Shown one piece after another: positions 17,482-26,952 of a stretch of 64,000 bases of DNA. Both the position numbers and the translations under genes were made by a program. This DNA comes from Rhodoferax mekongensis. GTDB taxonomy: Bacteria > Pseudomonadota > Gammaproteobacteria > Burkholderiales > Burkholderiaceae_C. The notes under the pieces are model-generated. The model saw nothing but the letters and a program-made list of their open reading frames with translations. It ran no database searches and was not told the origin of the DNA. Each line of letters opens with the position of its first letter. The first letter of the stretch is position 1. The stretch is taken from contig NZ_CP132507.1 of assembly GCF_032191775.1 (NCBI RefSeq), positions 87,001-151,000 on the forward strand, written 5' to 3'.

Positions 17482-18717
17482 ATGACGAACTCTACCCACT
17501 GGACCCTGGCCGAACGTGCCGCCAAGATGAACCCCTCGGTGATCCGCGAGATCCTCAAAGTGACCGAGAAGCCCGGCATCATCAGCTTTGCCGGCGGCCT
17601 GCCCAGCAGCAAAACCTTCCCCGTGGCCGAGTTTGAAGCTGCCTGCGCCAAGGTGCTCAAAGACGACCCCGCAGGCGCCCTGCAGTACGCCGCCTCTGAA
17701 GGCTACGGCCCGCTGCGCGAACTCGTTGCCGCCCAGCTCAAAGCCCAAAGCGCCGCCGCCGGCGTGACCTGGAATGTGGACCCCGCCCAAGTGCTCATCA
17801 CCACCGGCTCGCAGCAGGGCCTGGACCTGGTCGCCAAAATCTTGATCGACAAAGACAGCAAGGTACTGGTCGAGTCCCCCACCTATTTGGGCGCGGTGAT
17901 GGCATTCACCCCCATGGAGCCCAACGTGGTGAGCGTGGCCAGCGACGCTGAAGGCGTGGACATCGCGGACTTGCGGGACAAATCAAAAGACGCCCGCTTT
18001 CTGTATGTGCTGCCCAACTTCCAGAACCCCACCGGCCGCAGCATGACCGAAGCACGCCGCGCAGCACTCAGCGCTGAAGCCGCCCGCAGCGGTCTGCCCC
18101 TCATGGAAGACAACCCCTATGGCGACCTGTGGTTCGACCAGGCGCCCCCCGCGCCCCTGACCGCGCGCAACCCCGAAGGCGGCATTTACCTTGGCTCGTT
18201 CTCCAAGGTGCTGGCGCCGGGTTTGCGCATGGGCTTTATCGTGGCGCCCAAGGCGGTGTACCCCAAGCTCTTGCAAGCCAAGCAAGCGGCCGACCTGCAC
18301 AGCCCCGGCTTCAACCAGCGACTGATTTTTGAAGTGATGCAAAACGGTTTCCTGGACCGCCATGTGCCCACCATCCGCAGCCTGTACAAAGCGCAACGCG
18401 ACGCGATGCTGGAAGCCTTGGCCCAACATTTCCCCGAGTCGGACGGACCGGACTCTGCCAATGCCGACAGCACCTTCACCTGGAACACCCCGGCCGGTGG
18501 CATGTTCTTGTGGGCGCGCCTGCCTGCCGGCATGAACGCCGTGGACCTGCTGCCCCACGCGGTGGACAAGGGCGTAGCCTTTGTGCCCGGCGCCCCGTTC
18601 TACGCCGGCAATGCGGACGCCCGCGCCATGCGCCTGAGCTTTGTGACCCCCAGCGTGGAAGAAATCCACCGCGGTGTGGCCGCACTGGCAGAAGCCATCC
18701 ACGCCCAAAGGAGCTGA
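17482..18717 (+). CDS. PLP-dependent aminotransferase (class I/II, LysN/2-aminoadipate-type)
   Basis: 411 aa fold-type I aminotransferase. GIISFAGGLPSSKTFP is near residue 33, ITTGSQQGLDLVAKIL near 113 and the PLP Lys242 lies in LGSFSKVLAPGLRMGF. The LPNFQNPTGRSM and EDNPYGDL segments are typical of the LysN/KAT/MocR-related group. It probably transaminates an aliphatic or aromatic amino acid with 2-oxoglutarate. It sits between exporters, 2 bp before the GST start (ribosome binding site AAAGGAG shared with its 3' end), which supports a single amino-acid pathway. Confidence 0.88.
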   Translation: MTNSTHWTLAERAAKMNPSVIREILKVTEKPGIISFAGGLPSSKTFPVAEFEAACAKVLKDDPAGALQYAASEGYGPLRELVAAQLKAQSAAAGVTWNVDPAQVLITTGSQQGLDLVAKILIDKDSKVLVESPTYLGAVMAFTPMEPNVVSVASDAEGVDIADLRDKSKDARFLYVLPNFQNPTGRSMTEARRAALSAEAARSGLPLMEDNPYGDLWFDQAPPAPLTARNPEGGIYLGSFSKVLAPGLRMGFIVAPKAVYPKLLQAKQAADLHSPGFNQRLIFEVMQNGFLDRHVPTIRSLYKAQRDAMLEALAQHFPESDGPDSANADSTFTWNTPAGGMFLWARLPAGMNAVDLLPHAVDKGVAFVPGAPFYAGNADARAMRLSFVTPSVEEIHRGVAALAEAIHAQRS

Positions 18718-18719
18718 AC

Positions 18720-19427
18720 ATGACGGTCCATATCTGGGGGCGCCTGAGTTCGCTCAACGTACGCAAAGTGGTGTGGGCCGCGCAAGAAACCGGCGTCGCC
18801 TTTACCCGCAGCGATGCGGGCATGGCCTTCGGGGTGGTCAAAACCCCCGAGTACCTGGCCATGAACCCCAATGCGCTGGTGCCCACGCTGCAAGATGGCG
18901 ACTTTACGCTCTGGGAGAGCAACGCCATCGTGCGCTACCTCTGCGCAAAATATGGAGCCCCCACGCTCGGCACTAGCGTGTCCTCGCTGCCCCCCGAGGG
19001 GGCGTCGCCTGGCTTGGGGCGGCCCGGCACGGCGGCGGGCAACAACCACCTCTACCCCCGAGACCTGGCGCAACGCTTTGACGCCGAGCGCTGGATGGAC
19101 TGGCAGCAAACCACCCTGAACCGCGAGAGTGGTGGCGCGTTTGTGCAGTGGTTCCGCACGCCGGCCGACAAGCGCGACCCGGCCGTGATTGCCCGCTCCA
19201 CCGCCGCGACCGAACCGGCCATGGCCCAGCTTAACGACCATTTGGCCACCCGCACCTGGATGTGCGGCGAGCACTTCAGCATGGCCGACATTCCGGTGGC
19301 CTGCGATGTGCACCGCTGGTTCGCCCTGCCGCAGCCCCGGCCTGCTTGGCCCCACCTGGAGCGCTGGTTTGCCGCCATCCTGGCGCGCCCGGCCACTCGC
19401 GGTGTTTTGGATCTTCCTCTTTCATAG
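18720..19427 (+). CDS. Glutathione S-transferase with in-frame repeat insertion
   Basis: 235 aa. The N-terminal thioredoxin-like domain (about residues 1-80) has SSLNVRKVVWA at the substrate-proximal helix and the WESNAIVRYL glutathione-binding segment. The C-terminal helical domain includes DAERWMDWQQTTLN. Residues 83-110 are a low-complexity Ser/Pro/Gly insertion encoded by a GC-rich repeat. They split the usual junction between the two domains (GAPT...LYPRD). The start at ATG 18720 has AAAGGAG upstream. Its role in the operon is unknown. Confidence 0.88.
   Translation: MTVHIWGRLSSLNVRKVVWAAQETGVAFTRSDAGMAFGVVKTPEYLAMNPNALVPTLQDGDFTLWESNAIVRYLCAKYGAPTLGTSVSSLPPEGASPGLGRPGTAAGNNHLYPRDLAQRFDAERWMDWQQTTLNRESGGAFVQWFRTPADKRDPAVIARSTAATEPAMAQLNDHLATRTWMCGEHFSMADIPVACDVHRWFALPQPRPAWPHLERWFAAILARPATRGVLDLPLS
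18966..19049 (+). repeat. GC-rich repeat inserted in frame in the GST gene
   Basis: An 84-bp segment (28 codons) with the hairpin-forming CCCCCCGAGGGGG at 18990-19002 and TTGGGGCGGCCCGGC shortly after. It resembles a repeat I remember between genes in Comamonadaceae genomes. Both ends keep the reading frame and the flanking GST residues read as continuous with relatives. Confidence 0.65.
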
Positions 19428-19458
19428 GCTTTATACGTTTCACACAGAAAGGCTCCTC

Positions 19459-20331
19459 GTGCCCCAGCTTCGCCCCTTCGCCCAAGTCGATGTGTTCACT
19501 GCCCAGCCGTATCTGGGCAACCCGCTCGCCGTCGTGCTCGACGGCAGTAGTCTGAACGATGCGCAGATGCAGGGCTTTGCACGATGGACCAACTTGAGCG
19601 AAACCACCTTTTTGCTGCCACCCACCCCCGAGGGAGCGGCGCAGGGTGCGGATTACCGGGTGCGCATCTTCACCCCCGGCGGCGAGCTGCCCTTTGCGGG
19701 CCACCCCACGCTGGGCAGCTGCCACGCGTGGCTGGAGGCCGGTGGCGCACCCCGAGCCAAAGACCGCATCGTGCAAGAGTGCGCCAAAGGGCTGGTGCAG
19801 ATCTGCCGCGATGGCAGCCGCCTGGCCTTTGCGGCCCCCTCGTTCCAGCGCAAAAACCCCAGCCCTGGATTGCTGGCGCAGGTGGCGCACGCGCTGGGCC
19901 TGACCGCCAAGCAAATCATCTCCGCACAGCACCTGAGCAACGGCACCGAGTGGCTGGGCGTGCTGGTGGACGACATGCAGTCCGTGCTGCAACTGCAGCC
20001 TGACCATCCTGCACTCAAGAATTTAGGCGTGAAAGTGGGCGTAGCCGCCGTGGACAGTGCGCGAGCAGCTCCTGATTCCATAGCAGCCAAACTGGAGGTG
20101 CGCGCCTTTGCCGCGCTCAACGGCATCAACGAAGACCCGGTCACCGGCAGCCTCAACGCCAGCCTGGCCCAGTGGCTGATTGCGGACGAATACATGCCCC
20201 CCAGCTACGTGGTGCACCAGGGCACCTGCATCCAGCGCGAAGGCCGCATCCACATCCGCCAGGACGCCAGCGGCCAGGTCTGGGTGGGCGGGGACTCGGT
20301 CACCTGCATCCGCGGCAGCGCCACTCTGTAA
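19459..20331 (+). CDS. PhzF-family isomerase-like protein (first of tandem pair)
   Basis: 290 aa with GTG start at 19459, supported by AGAAAGG about 6 bases upstream. Two-lobed diaminopimelate-epimerase-like fold. Catalytic-site Glu48 is in NLSETTFLLP, glycine motifs FAGHPTLGSCHAWL and EDPVTGSLNASLAQWL follow, and the end is GQVWVGGDSVTCIRG. PhzF relatives isomerise small carboxylic acids; the substrate is unknown. A repeat copy encodes ARAAPDSIAAK in a loop between the lobes. The next gene is a paralog 16 bp away, so this is a tandem duplication. Confidence 0.9.
   Translation: MPQLRPFAQVDVFTAQPYLGNPLAVVLDGSSLNDAQMQGFARWTNLSETTFLLPPTPEGAAQGADYRVRIFTPGGELPFAGHPTLGSCHAWLEAGGAPRAKDRIVQECAKGLVQICRDGSRLAFAAPSFQRKNPSPGLLAQVAHALGLTAKQIISAQHLSNGTEWLGVLVDDMQSVLQLQPDHPALKNLGVKVGVAAVDSARAAPDSIAAKLEVRAFAALNGINEDPVTGSLNASLAQWLIADEYMPPSYVVHQGTCIQREGRIHIRQDASGQVWVGGDSVTCIRGSATL
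20060..20084 (+). repeat. short interspersed repeat, left-arm form, inside first PhzF gene
   Basis: GCGCGAGCA then core GCTCCTGATTCCATAGC (20068-20084). It is translated as RAAPDSIA in the inter-lobe loop. Confidence 0.7.
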
Positions 20332-20347
20332 CCCGACGAGACAGCCC

Positions 20348-21283
20348 ATGACACCACGCGCCTACCAACAAGTCGACGTCTTCACCCGCATCCCCTACTT
20401 GGGCAACGCCTTGGGCGTGGTGATGGACGGCAGCGGCCTCAGCGATGAAGAGATGCAGGCTTTCGCCCGCTGGACGAACCTGAGCGAAACCACTTTTTTA
20501 CTGCCCCCCAGCCCCGCAGCGGCGGCCCAAGGTGCGGACTACCGGGTGCGCATCTTCACCCCCGCTGATGAGCTGCCGTTTGCCGGCCACCCCACGCTGG
20601 GTAGCTGCCACGCCTGGCTGCAGGCGGGCGGCGCGCCCAAGGCGGCTGGCGCCATCGTGCAAGAGTGCGCCAAAGGCTTGGTCCAACTCAAGCGCGACGG
20701 CACCCGCCTGGCCTTTGCCGCGCCCAGCCTGCAGCGCAGCACGCCCGATGCGGCACTGATCGCCCGTGTGGCAGCTGGCTTGGGGCTGCGCACAGAGCAA
20801 GTTCGCGCAGCGCAGTGGCTGGACAACGGGCCAGTCTGGCTGGGCCTGCTGATTGACAGCATGGACACCGTGCTGGACTTGCGCCCGGACCACTCCGCCC
20901 TTAAAGGTTTGGCACGCGGCATCGGTGTAGCCGGCATGGATGTTGCGCCAGCAGCTCCTGATTTAATAGTACGCAGCAACCGTGAAGCACGCGCGTTTGG
21001 CAGCAGCAGCTCAAGCGCCGCCACACTAGACGACACCCCGTCCATCGAGGTCCGCTTCTTTGCGGACGATATCGGCGTGACCGAAGACCCGGTCACCGGC
21101 AGCTTCAACGCCAGCCTCGCCCAGTGGCTGATTGCCGATGGCATCGCCCCCGCCAGCTACGTGGCCGCCCAAGGCACCTGCATTGGCCGTGCCGGCCGCG
21201 TGTTTATTGAGCAAGACGCGCAGGGCCAGGTGTGGGTGGGTGGCGATTCGGTCACTTGTATTGAAGGAAAGGTCACCCTGTGA
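20348..21283 (+). CDS. PhzF-family isomerase-like protein (second of tandem pair)
   Basis: 311 aa, a clear paralog of the preceding gene. It shares FARWTNLSETTFLLP (Glu47), GADYRVRIFTP, FAGHPTLGSCHAWL, EDPVTGSFNASLAQWL and a GQVWVGGDSVTCIEG ending. It is about 20 residues longer because of a Ser-rich stretch (GSSSSSAATLDD) that follows a repeat-encoded PAAPDLIVRSN at the same position as in its paralog. ATG 20348 is chosen over the longer frame, which begins inside the upstream gene. The stop overlaps the next start. Confidence 0.9.
   Translation: MTPRAYQQVDVFTRIPYLGNALGVVMDGSGLSDEEMQAFARWTNLSETTFLLPPSPAAAAQGADYRVRIFTPADELPFAGHPTLGSCHAWLQAGGAPKAAGAIVQECAKGLVQLKRDGTRLAFAAPSLQRSTPDAALIARVAAGLGLRTEQVRAAQWLDNGPVWLGLLIDSMDTVLDLRPDHSALKGLARGIGVAGMDVAPAAPDLIVRSNREARAFGSSSSSAATLDDTPSIEVRFFADDIGVTEDPVTGSFNASLAQWLIADGIAPASYVAAQGTCIGRAGRVFIEQDAQGQVWVGGDSVTCIEGKVTL
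20945..20970 (+). repeat. short interspersed repeat, left-arm form, inside second PhzF gene
   Basis: GCGCCAGCA then GCTCCTGATTTAATAGT (20954-20970). It is in the same reading frame and at the same protein position as the copy in the first PhzF gene. Confidence 0.7.
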
Positions 21284-21945
21284 TGGCGCCGCTGGACGCT
21301 TGGCTCCACGCCCCCATGGCCGCGCAACTCGCGCTGGCGTGGACGACCTATTTGATAGGCACCGCCAGCCCCGGCCCCAGCAACATGGCCATCATGGGCA
21401 TGGCCATGAACGCCGGGCGCCGCCCCGCACTGTGGCTGACCCTGGGCATTTTGAGCGGCTCCTGGTTCTGGGGCGTGCTGGCGGCACTGGGCATTTCGCA
21501 GCTGCTGGCCAGCTTCGGCGCCGGGCTGATCGTCATGAAGGTGTTGTGCGGTTTGTATTTGCTGTGGCTGGCCTTCAAGTCGGGCCGCTCGGCCTTGCAG
21601 CCCCAGGCCTCTGTGACATCGGCCACACCGCAAGCGGTGGATGCGCGCAGCCTGTATGTGCGTGGTTTGGCCATGCACCTCACCAACCCCAAAGCCGTTT
21701 TGAGCTGGCTGGCCACGGTCACGGTGGGCATTCCTGCCGGCGCCTCGCCCCACCTAGCATGGGTGGTGGTGGGCGGCTGCATGGTCATGGGAATGGGCAT
21801 CTTCGGCGGCTACGCGCTGGCGTTTTCTACCCCTGCCGCGCGCCGCGTCTATGCCCGCGCCCGCCGCGGGCTGGAGGGCTTGCTGGCCGCCGTGTTCGGC
21901 ATGGCCGGGCTGCAGCTGCTGCGCACCAGCACCCACGCACATTGA
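21283..21945 (+). CDS. LysE/RhtB-family amino-acid exporter (second)
   Basis: 220 aa from ATG 21283 (overlapping the upstream TGA); GTG 21280 is an equally possible start. AAGGAAAGG lies just upstream. Six membrane helices, with a family signature variant GTASPGPSNMAIMGMA near residue 28 and NPKAVLSWLATV near 140. Exporter of unknown substrate, in the operon with the PhzF pair. Confidence 0.87.
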   Translation: MAPLDAWLHAPMAAQLALAWTTYLIGTASPGPSNMAIMGMAMNAGRRPALWLTLGILSGSWFWGVLAALGISQLLASFGAGLIVMKVLCGLYLLWLAFKSGRSALQPQASVTSATPQAVDARSLYVRGLAMHLTNPKAVLSWLATVTVGIPAGASPHLAWVVVGGCMVMGMGIFGGYALAFSTPAARRVYARARRGLEGLLAAVFGMAGLQLLRTSTHAH

Positions 21946-21970
21946 ATTTCACACTGCTTCAGGACCCGCC

Positions 21971-22942
21971 ATGACTGCCAACGCCCTGCTCCCCACCCTG
22001 CAAGACATCGAAGCTGCGGCCCAGGTGGTGTACCGCGAATTCGGCCCCACACCGCAGTACCGCTGGGGCCAGCTCTCCAGCCTGCTTGGCGCGACCTGCT
22101 GGGTCAAGCACGAAAACCACACGCCGGTGGGCGCTTTCAAAATCCGCGGCGGCCTGACCTACTTTGACCAGTTGGCCCAGCGCGGCGCCATGCCCTCCGA
22201 AGTGGTGGGGGCGACGCGCGGCAACCACGGCCAAAGCGTGGGCTGGGCCGCACGGGCACACGGCGTGCCCTGCACCATCGTGGTCCCGCACGGCAACTCG
22301 GTGGAAAAGAACGCCGCCATGCGCGCACTGGGCGTCAACCTCATCGAGCATGGCACCGACTTTCAAGAGAGCCGCGAGTTCGCCATTCAACTGGCCCAAG
22401 ACCGTGGCGCCCACATGGTGCCCAGCTTCCACCCCGACCTGCTGCGCGGCGTGGCTACGTATTGGTGGGAACTGCTCAAGGCCGCGCCGGAGTTGGATGT
22501 GATCTATGTGCCCATAGGCCAGGGTTCAGGTGCCTGCAGCGCCGTGGCTGCAAAACGCGCGCTGGGCCACAGTGCCCGCATCGTCGGCGTGGTGAGCGCG
22601 CACGCCACCACCTATGCCGATTCATTCGCAGCCGGCAAAGTGGTCGAGGCGCCTGTGACCACCCAACTGGCCGACGGCATGGCCTGCCGCGTCGCCGACC
22701 CCGAGGCGCTGGAGATATTGATGGGCGCGATCGACCACCTGGTGCAAGTGACCGACACCGAAGTCGCCCAAGCCATGCGCGACATCTTCGCCTGCACCCA
22801 CAACGTGGCCGAAGGCGCGGGCGCTGCCAGCTTTGCTGCGGCCACTCAAGAGCGCGCGAGCCTGCAGGGGCAGACGGTGGGGATTACCTTGTGCGGGGGG
22901 AATGTGGACTCGACGGTGTTTGCCAGGGTGCTCCAAGGCTAG
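21971..22942 (+). CDS. threonine-dehydratase-like PLP enzyme (fold type II)
   Basis: 323 aa. PLP-binding Lys57 is in NHTPVGAFKIRGG. TRGNHGQSVGWAA and the glycine-rich phosphate loop PIGQGSGACSAV follow, with TLCGGNVDSTVF at the C-terminal end. The enzyme class removes water and ammonia from threonine, serine or hydroxy-amino acids to give 2-oxoacids. There is no C-terminal ACT domain, which suggests a catabolic rather than a biosynthetic IlvA. The HENHTPVGAFK context also fits EutB-like hydroxyectoine dehydratases, so substrate assignment is uncertain. ATG 21971 follows the LysE gene by 25 bp. Confidence 0.85.
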   Translation: MTANALLPTLQDIEAAAQVVYREFGPTPQYRWGQLSSLLGATCWVKHENHTPVGAFKIRGGLTYFDQLAQRGAMPSEVVGATRGNHGQSVGWAARAHGVPCTIVVPHGNSVEKNAAMRALGVNLIEHGTDFQESREFAIQLAQDRGAHMVPSFHPDLLRGVATYWWELLKAAPELDVIYVPIGQGSGACSAVAAKRALGHSARIVGVVSAHATTYADSFAAGKVVEAPVTTQLADGMACRVADPEALEILMGAIDHLVQVTDTEVAQAMRDIFACTHNVAEGAGAASFAAATQERASLQGQTVGITLCGGNVDSTVFARVLQG

Positions 22943-22989
22943 ATTTCCCGCGCCGCTGTCACTTTTTATTTCACTCCGTTTGTTGCACC

Positions 22990-23628
22990 ATGATCTCCAC
23001 ACAACAGTTCCTGATCTTTGCTGCGGCCGCCTTGTTGATGGCGGTGACACCCGGACCCAACATGATTTACCTGATTTCGCGCTCTTTGTGCCAGGGGCGC
23101 AGGGCCGGTGTCATGTCGTGGTGTGGCGTGGTCCTGGGCTTTTCGGTGCACATGCTGTGTGCCTCCGTCGGCCTCACCGCGCTATTTATGGCGGTGCCCA
23201 TGGGCTACGAACTGCTGAAGTTCGCGGGGGCGCTGTATCTGATCTGGCTGGCCTGGCAAGCGGTGCGCCCGGGCGCTCGGTCCCCCTTTGAGGCCAAAGA
23301 GCTTCCGCCCGAGCCGCCCCACACGTTGTTTGTCATGGGCTTGCTCACCAGTGTCCTCAATCCGAAAGTCGCGATTTTTTATCTATCGGTTTTGCCGCAG
23401 TTCATTACCCCCGACTCCGGCTCGGTGCTGGTGCAAAGCCTGATGCTGGGCTCCACGCAGGTCTTCATCGGCTCCAGCGTCAACCTGATGGTCACGCTGT
23501 CGGCAGCGGCCATGGCCAGCTGGTTCGCACAGCATCGCCTGTGGCTGGCCGTGCAGCGCTATGTCATGGGATTGGTGTTGGGGGCACTGGCTCTCAAGCT
23601 GCTGTCACAGCAGCGCGGCGCAACCTGA
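22990..23628 (+). CDS. LysE/RhtB-family amino-acid exporter (third)
   Basis: 212 aa, six predicted membrane helices, signature AVTPGPNMIYLISRS at about residues 19-33 and VLNPKVAIFYLSVLPQF near 118. The start at ATG 22990 gives the usual N terminus MISTQQFLIFAAAALLM. It is 47 bp after the dehydratase gene and ends the amino-acid cluster; the third RhtB-type exporter in 7 kb. Confidence 0.9.
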   Translation: MISTQQFLIFAAAALLMAVTPGPNMIYLISRSLCQGRRAGVMSWCGVVLGFSVHMLCASVGLTALFMAVPMGYELLKFAGALYLIWLAWQAVRPGARSPFEAKELPPEPPHTLFVMGLLTSVLNPKVAIFYLSVLPQFITPDSGSVLVQSLMLGSTQVFIGSSVNLMVTLSAAAMASWFAQHRLWLAVQRYVMGLVLGALALKLLSQQRGAT

Positions 23629-23733
23629 AGCCGGCGCCCATCGCAGAAGCAGCCAAACGGCCGGCTATTTGCCTGCGCTTGCAAAAGCCCGTCTGTTTAT
23701 GCAGAATTTTTTCTGCCGAGGAGGTTGTAATGG

Positions 23734-24375
23734 ATGCAAATCTTTGACAAGGTCTTAGCGCAAATTCAGTCGGTGGGCTTGCCCGTTGTCGCGGTGTCCC
23801 TCACCGCAGTGCCGCGCGCCAACACACCGGTTTTGCTTGCTGTGCACTGGCACGGTTTTGCCAAGCGCGACACGCCCCGCTCCCAGCCCACTGACCCGCC
23901 GCAGGACACGCTGGCCAGCATTCCGGGATCGGCCATGCAAATCAGCGAAGCGTGGTCGCGCATGTCGCACCTCGACGAGGCCATGCTCGGCGCCGCCTGG
24001 CGACTGGGGGCCTGGGATTTGGTGCGGGAAGAGCGGCGTGGCTGCAACACGGCAGGCGCCTCGGAGCAAGAAGCACTGGAGTGCCGGCAGGCGTTCGCAG
24101 ACCACCCTTTCGGGGAAGACCCCGACGATTACATGCTGACCGAGGCCCCGGACCGGGAAGAACTCATGCACCTGGGCGCACGGGTGGGCTACATACGCTG
24201 GCTTTTCCGGCCGGTGAAAAACGGCTTGTGGCAGGAGACCGCCACGGACGACACCCTGCAGGCCGACGGGAGCCGGGAGCCCCCTTGTCCTGTGGCGGCC
24301 CGACCGGCGGTAGGTGTGCGCCAAGGACTGACCCGCTACCACCTGGGGCACAGCAGCCGCATTGTGCTGTTGTAG
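23734..24375 (+). CDS. hypothetical protein
   Basis: 213 aa, no domain recognised. It is soluble-looking, rich in acidic residues and Pro, with Trp-rich segments (MQISEAWSRMSHLDEAMLG, ARVGYIRWLFRP). A strong GAGGAGG at 23719-23725 precedes two ATGs: 23730 gives a 5-codon dead end, 23734 gives this protein. It sits just upstream of the heat-shock promoter of groES, in the same direction. Confidence 0.65.
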   Translation: MQIFDKVLAQIQSVGLPVVAVSLTAVPRANTPVLLAVHWHGFAKRDTPRSQPTDPPQDTLASIPGSAMQISEAWSRMSHLDEAMLGAAWRLGAWDLVREERRGCNTAGASEQEALECRQAFADHPFGEDPDDYMLTEAPDREELMHLGARVGYIRWLFRPVKNGLWQETATDDTLQADGSREPPCPVAARPAVGVRQGLTRYHLGHSSRIVLL

Positions 24376-24403
24376 GCCGGATGCAGATCCTGCAAAGAAG
24401 GGG

Positions 24404-24431
24404 CTTGAAAAATTTTTCTGAATCCCTATTT
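24404..24431 (+). promoter_or_regulatory. sigma-32 (heat-shock) promoter of groESL
   Basis: CTTGAAA (24404-24410), a 13-bp spacer and CCCTATTT (24424-24431) match the RpoH consensus CTTGAAA-N13/15-CCCCATNT with one mismatch in the -10. It lies 90 bp before the groES start. No CIRCE inverted repeat was seen. Confidence 0.8.
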
Positions 24432-24462
24432 CCAACATCGCTGATTCTTTGAGTCAGTCAGT

Positions 24463-24479
24463 CCCGCCTTCCAGGCGGG
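24463..24479 (+). promoter_or_regulatory. 5' leader hairpin upstream of groES
   Basis: CCCGCC-TTCCA-GGCGGG forms a 6-bp GC stem in the untranslated leader between the heat-shock promoter and the groES ribosome binding site. Function unknown. Confidence 0.4.
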
Positions 24480-24521
24480 GCGAACTTACCCTTAATCTGA
24501 TTTTGAATAGGAGATTTCGTG

Positions 24522-24842
24522 ATGGAAATTCGTCCCCTTTACGACCGGATTATCGTTAAGCGGATCGATCAACAGCGACAGACCGCCTCCGGTATCGTCA
24601 TTCCCGATTCGGCCAAGGAGAAGCCCGAACAAGGCGATGTGATTGCCGTGGGCACCGGCCGTCTATTGCACGACGGCGCCATCCGCCCCCTGCAGGTGGC
24701 CAAGGGTGACCGGGTGCTCTTCGGCAAGTACGCCGGGCAAACGGTGAAAGTCGACGACCAGGAGCTGCTGGTCCTGAAGGAGGAAGACGTGCTGGGCATC
24801 ATCGAAGCCAGCCCCTCTGCATCCCTCAAAAAAGTTGCTTAA
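24522..24842 (+). CDS. groES: Co-chaperonin GroES
   Basis: 106 aa from ATG 24522 ([16 protein letters not shown]); GTG 24519 is an alternative. ATAGGAG lies 8-9 bases upstream. The mobile loop is at about residues 17-33 ([19 protein letters not shown]). The core [20 protein letters not shown] is typical. It is about ten residues longer than the usual 96-97 aa GroES because of a C-terminal [10 protein letters not shown] tail. It forms the lid heptamer for GroEL, encoded 33 bp downstream. Confidence 0.95.
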   Translation: MEIRPLYDRIIVKRIDQQRQTASGIVIPDSAKEKPEQGDVIAVGTGRLLHDGAIRPLQVAKGDRVLFGKYAGQTVKVDDQELLVLKEEDVLGIIEASPSASLKKVA

Positions 24843-24872
24843 GCATCTGTATCCAGCATTCAAGGAGATTGA

Positions 24873-26498
<1,626 letters not shown>

Positions 26499-26510
26499 AC
26501 ATCGGTCCAT

Positions 26511-26542
26511 AAAGGCTCCGGGGTTAGGCCCCGGAGCCTTTT
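26511..26542 (+). terminator. rho-independent terminator of groESL
   Basis: AAAGGCTCCGGGG pairs with CCCCGGAGCCTTT around a short loop and ends in TTTT, 12 bp after the groEL stop. Confidence 0.9.
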
Positions 26543-26557
26543 CAGGCGTTTTGCACC

Positions 26558-26857
26558 GTGTCCCCGCATATGCGTAGTACCCCCACAAGCTCCCCCACCC
26601 CGCGAACTTCTTTGGGCCTCTCGCAGGGCCCCACTTCTAACGCTCTCATGGCCGATGCCGATATGGCACGGCTGTCTGACTGGTTCGAAGGCAAGCTCGC
26701 TTTGAGCCGCTCCGAAGCGCACGCCCTGTTGGAGCGCGCCGTGGAGTCCGGCCGGCTGGCTCGGCACCGACAGGAGTTTGTTGCCGCCATCAAGGCTTTG
26801 GCCACCGGCCCTGGAAACTGGCCACACATGGGTTACCAGTTGCTCCCTGAGCACTGA
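26558..26857 (+). CDS. small hypothetical protein (start uncertain)
   Basis: Up to 99 aa. GTG 26558, ATG 26570 and ATG 26648 are all possible starts, none with a clear ribosome binding site. The last about 70 residues (MADADMARLSDWFEGKLALS onward, ending GYQLLPEH) look like a compact helical protein; the segment before them is Ser/Thr/Pro-rich and may not be translated. No family recognised. Confidence 0.5.
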   Translation: MSPHMRSTPTSSPTPRTSLGLSQGPTSNALMADADMARLSDWFEGKLALSRSEAHALLERAVESGRLARHRQEFVAAIKALATGPGNWPHMGYQLLPEH

Positions 26858-26882
26858 ACCCCTTTGGAACGGGGGGCAATGC

Positions 26883-26924
26883 GCTCCTAATTTCATAGCT
26901 ACTGTCGCACATTTAACAAGCGCC
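26883..26924 (+). repeat. short interspersed repeat, 42-bp form, intergenic
   Basis: Core GCTCCTAATTTCATAGC, then TACTGTCGCACATTTAACA and AGCGCC. It lies 28 bp before the histidine phosphatase start. Confidence 0.75.
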
Positions 26925-26952
26925 AAGTGTCGATTGGGCTTAAATCCTGCCC

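Noticed and set aside
24376..24521. CIRCE/HrcA operator upstream of groES
   Set aside because: The TTAGCACTC-N9-GAGTGCTAA pattern was looked for and not found.
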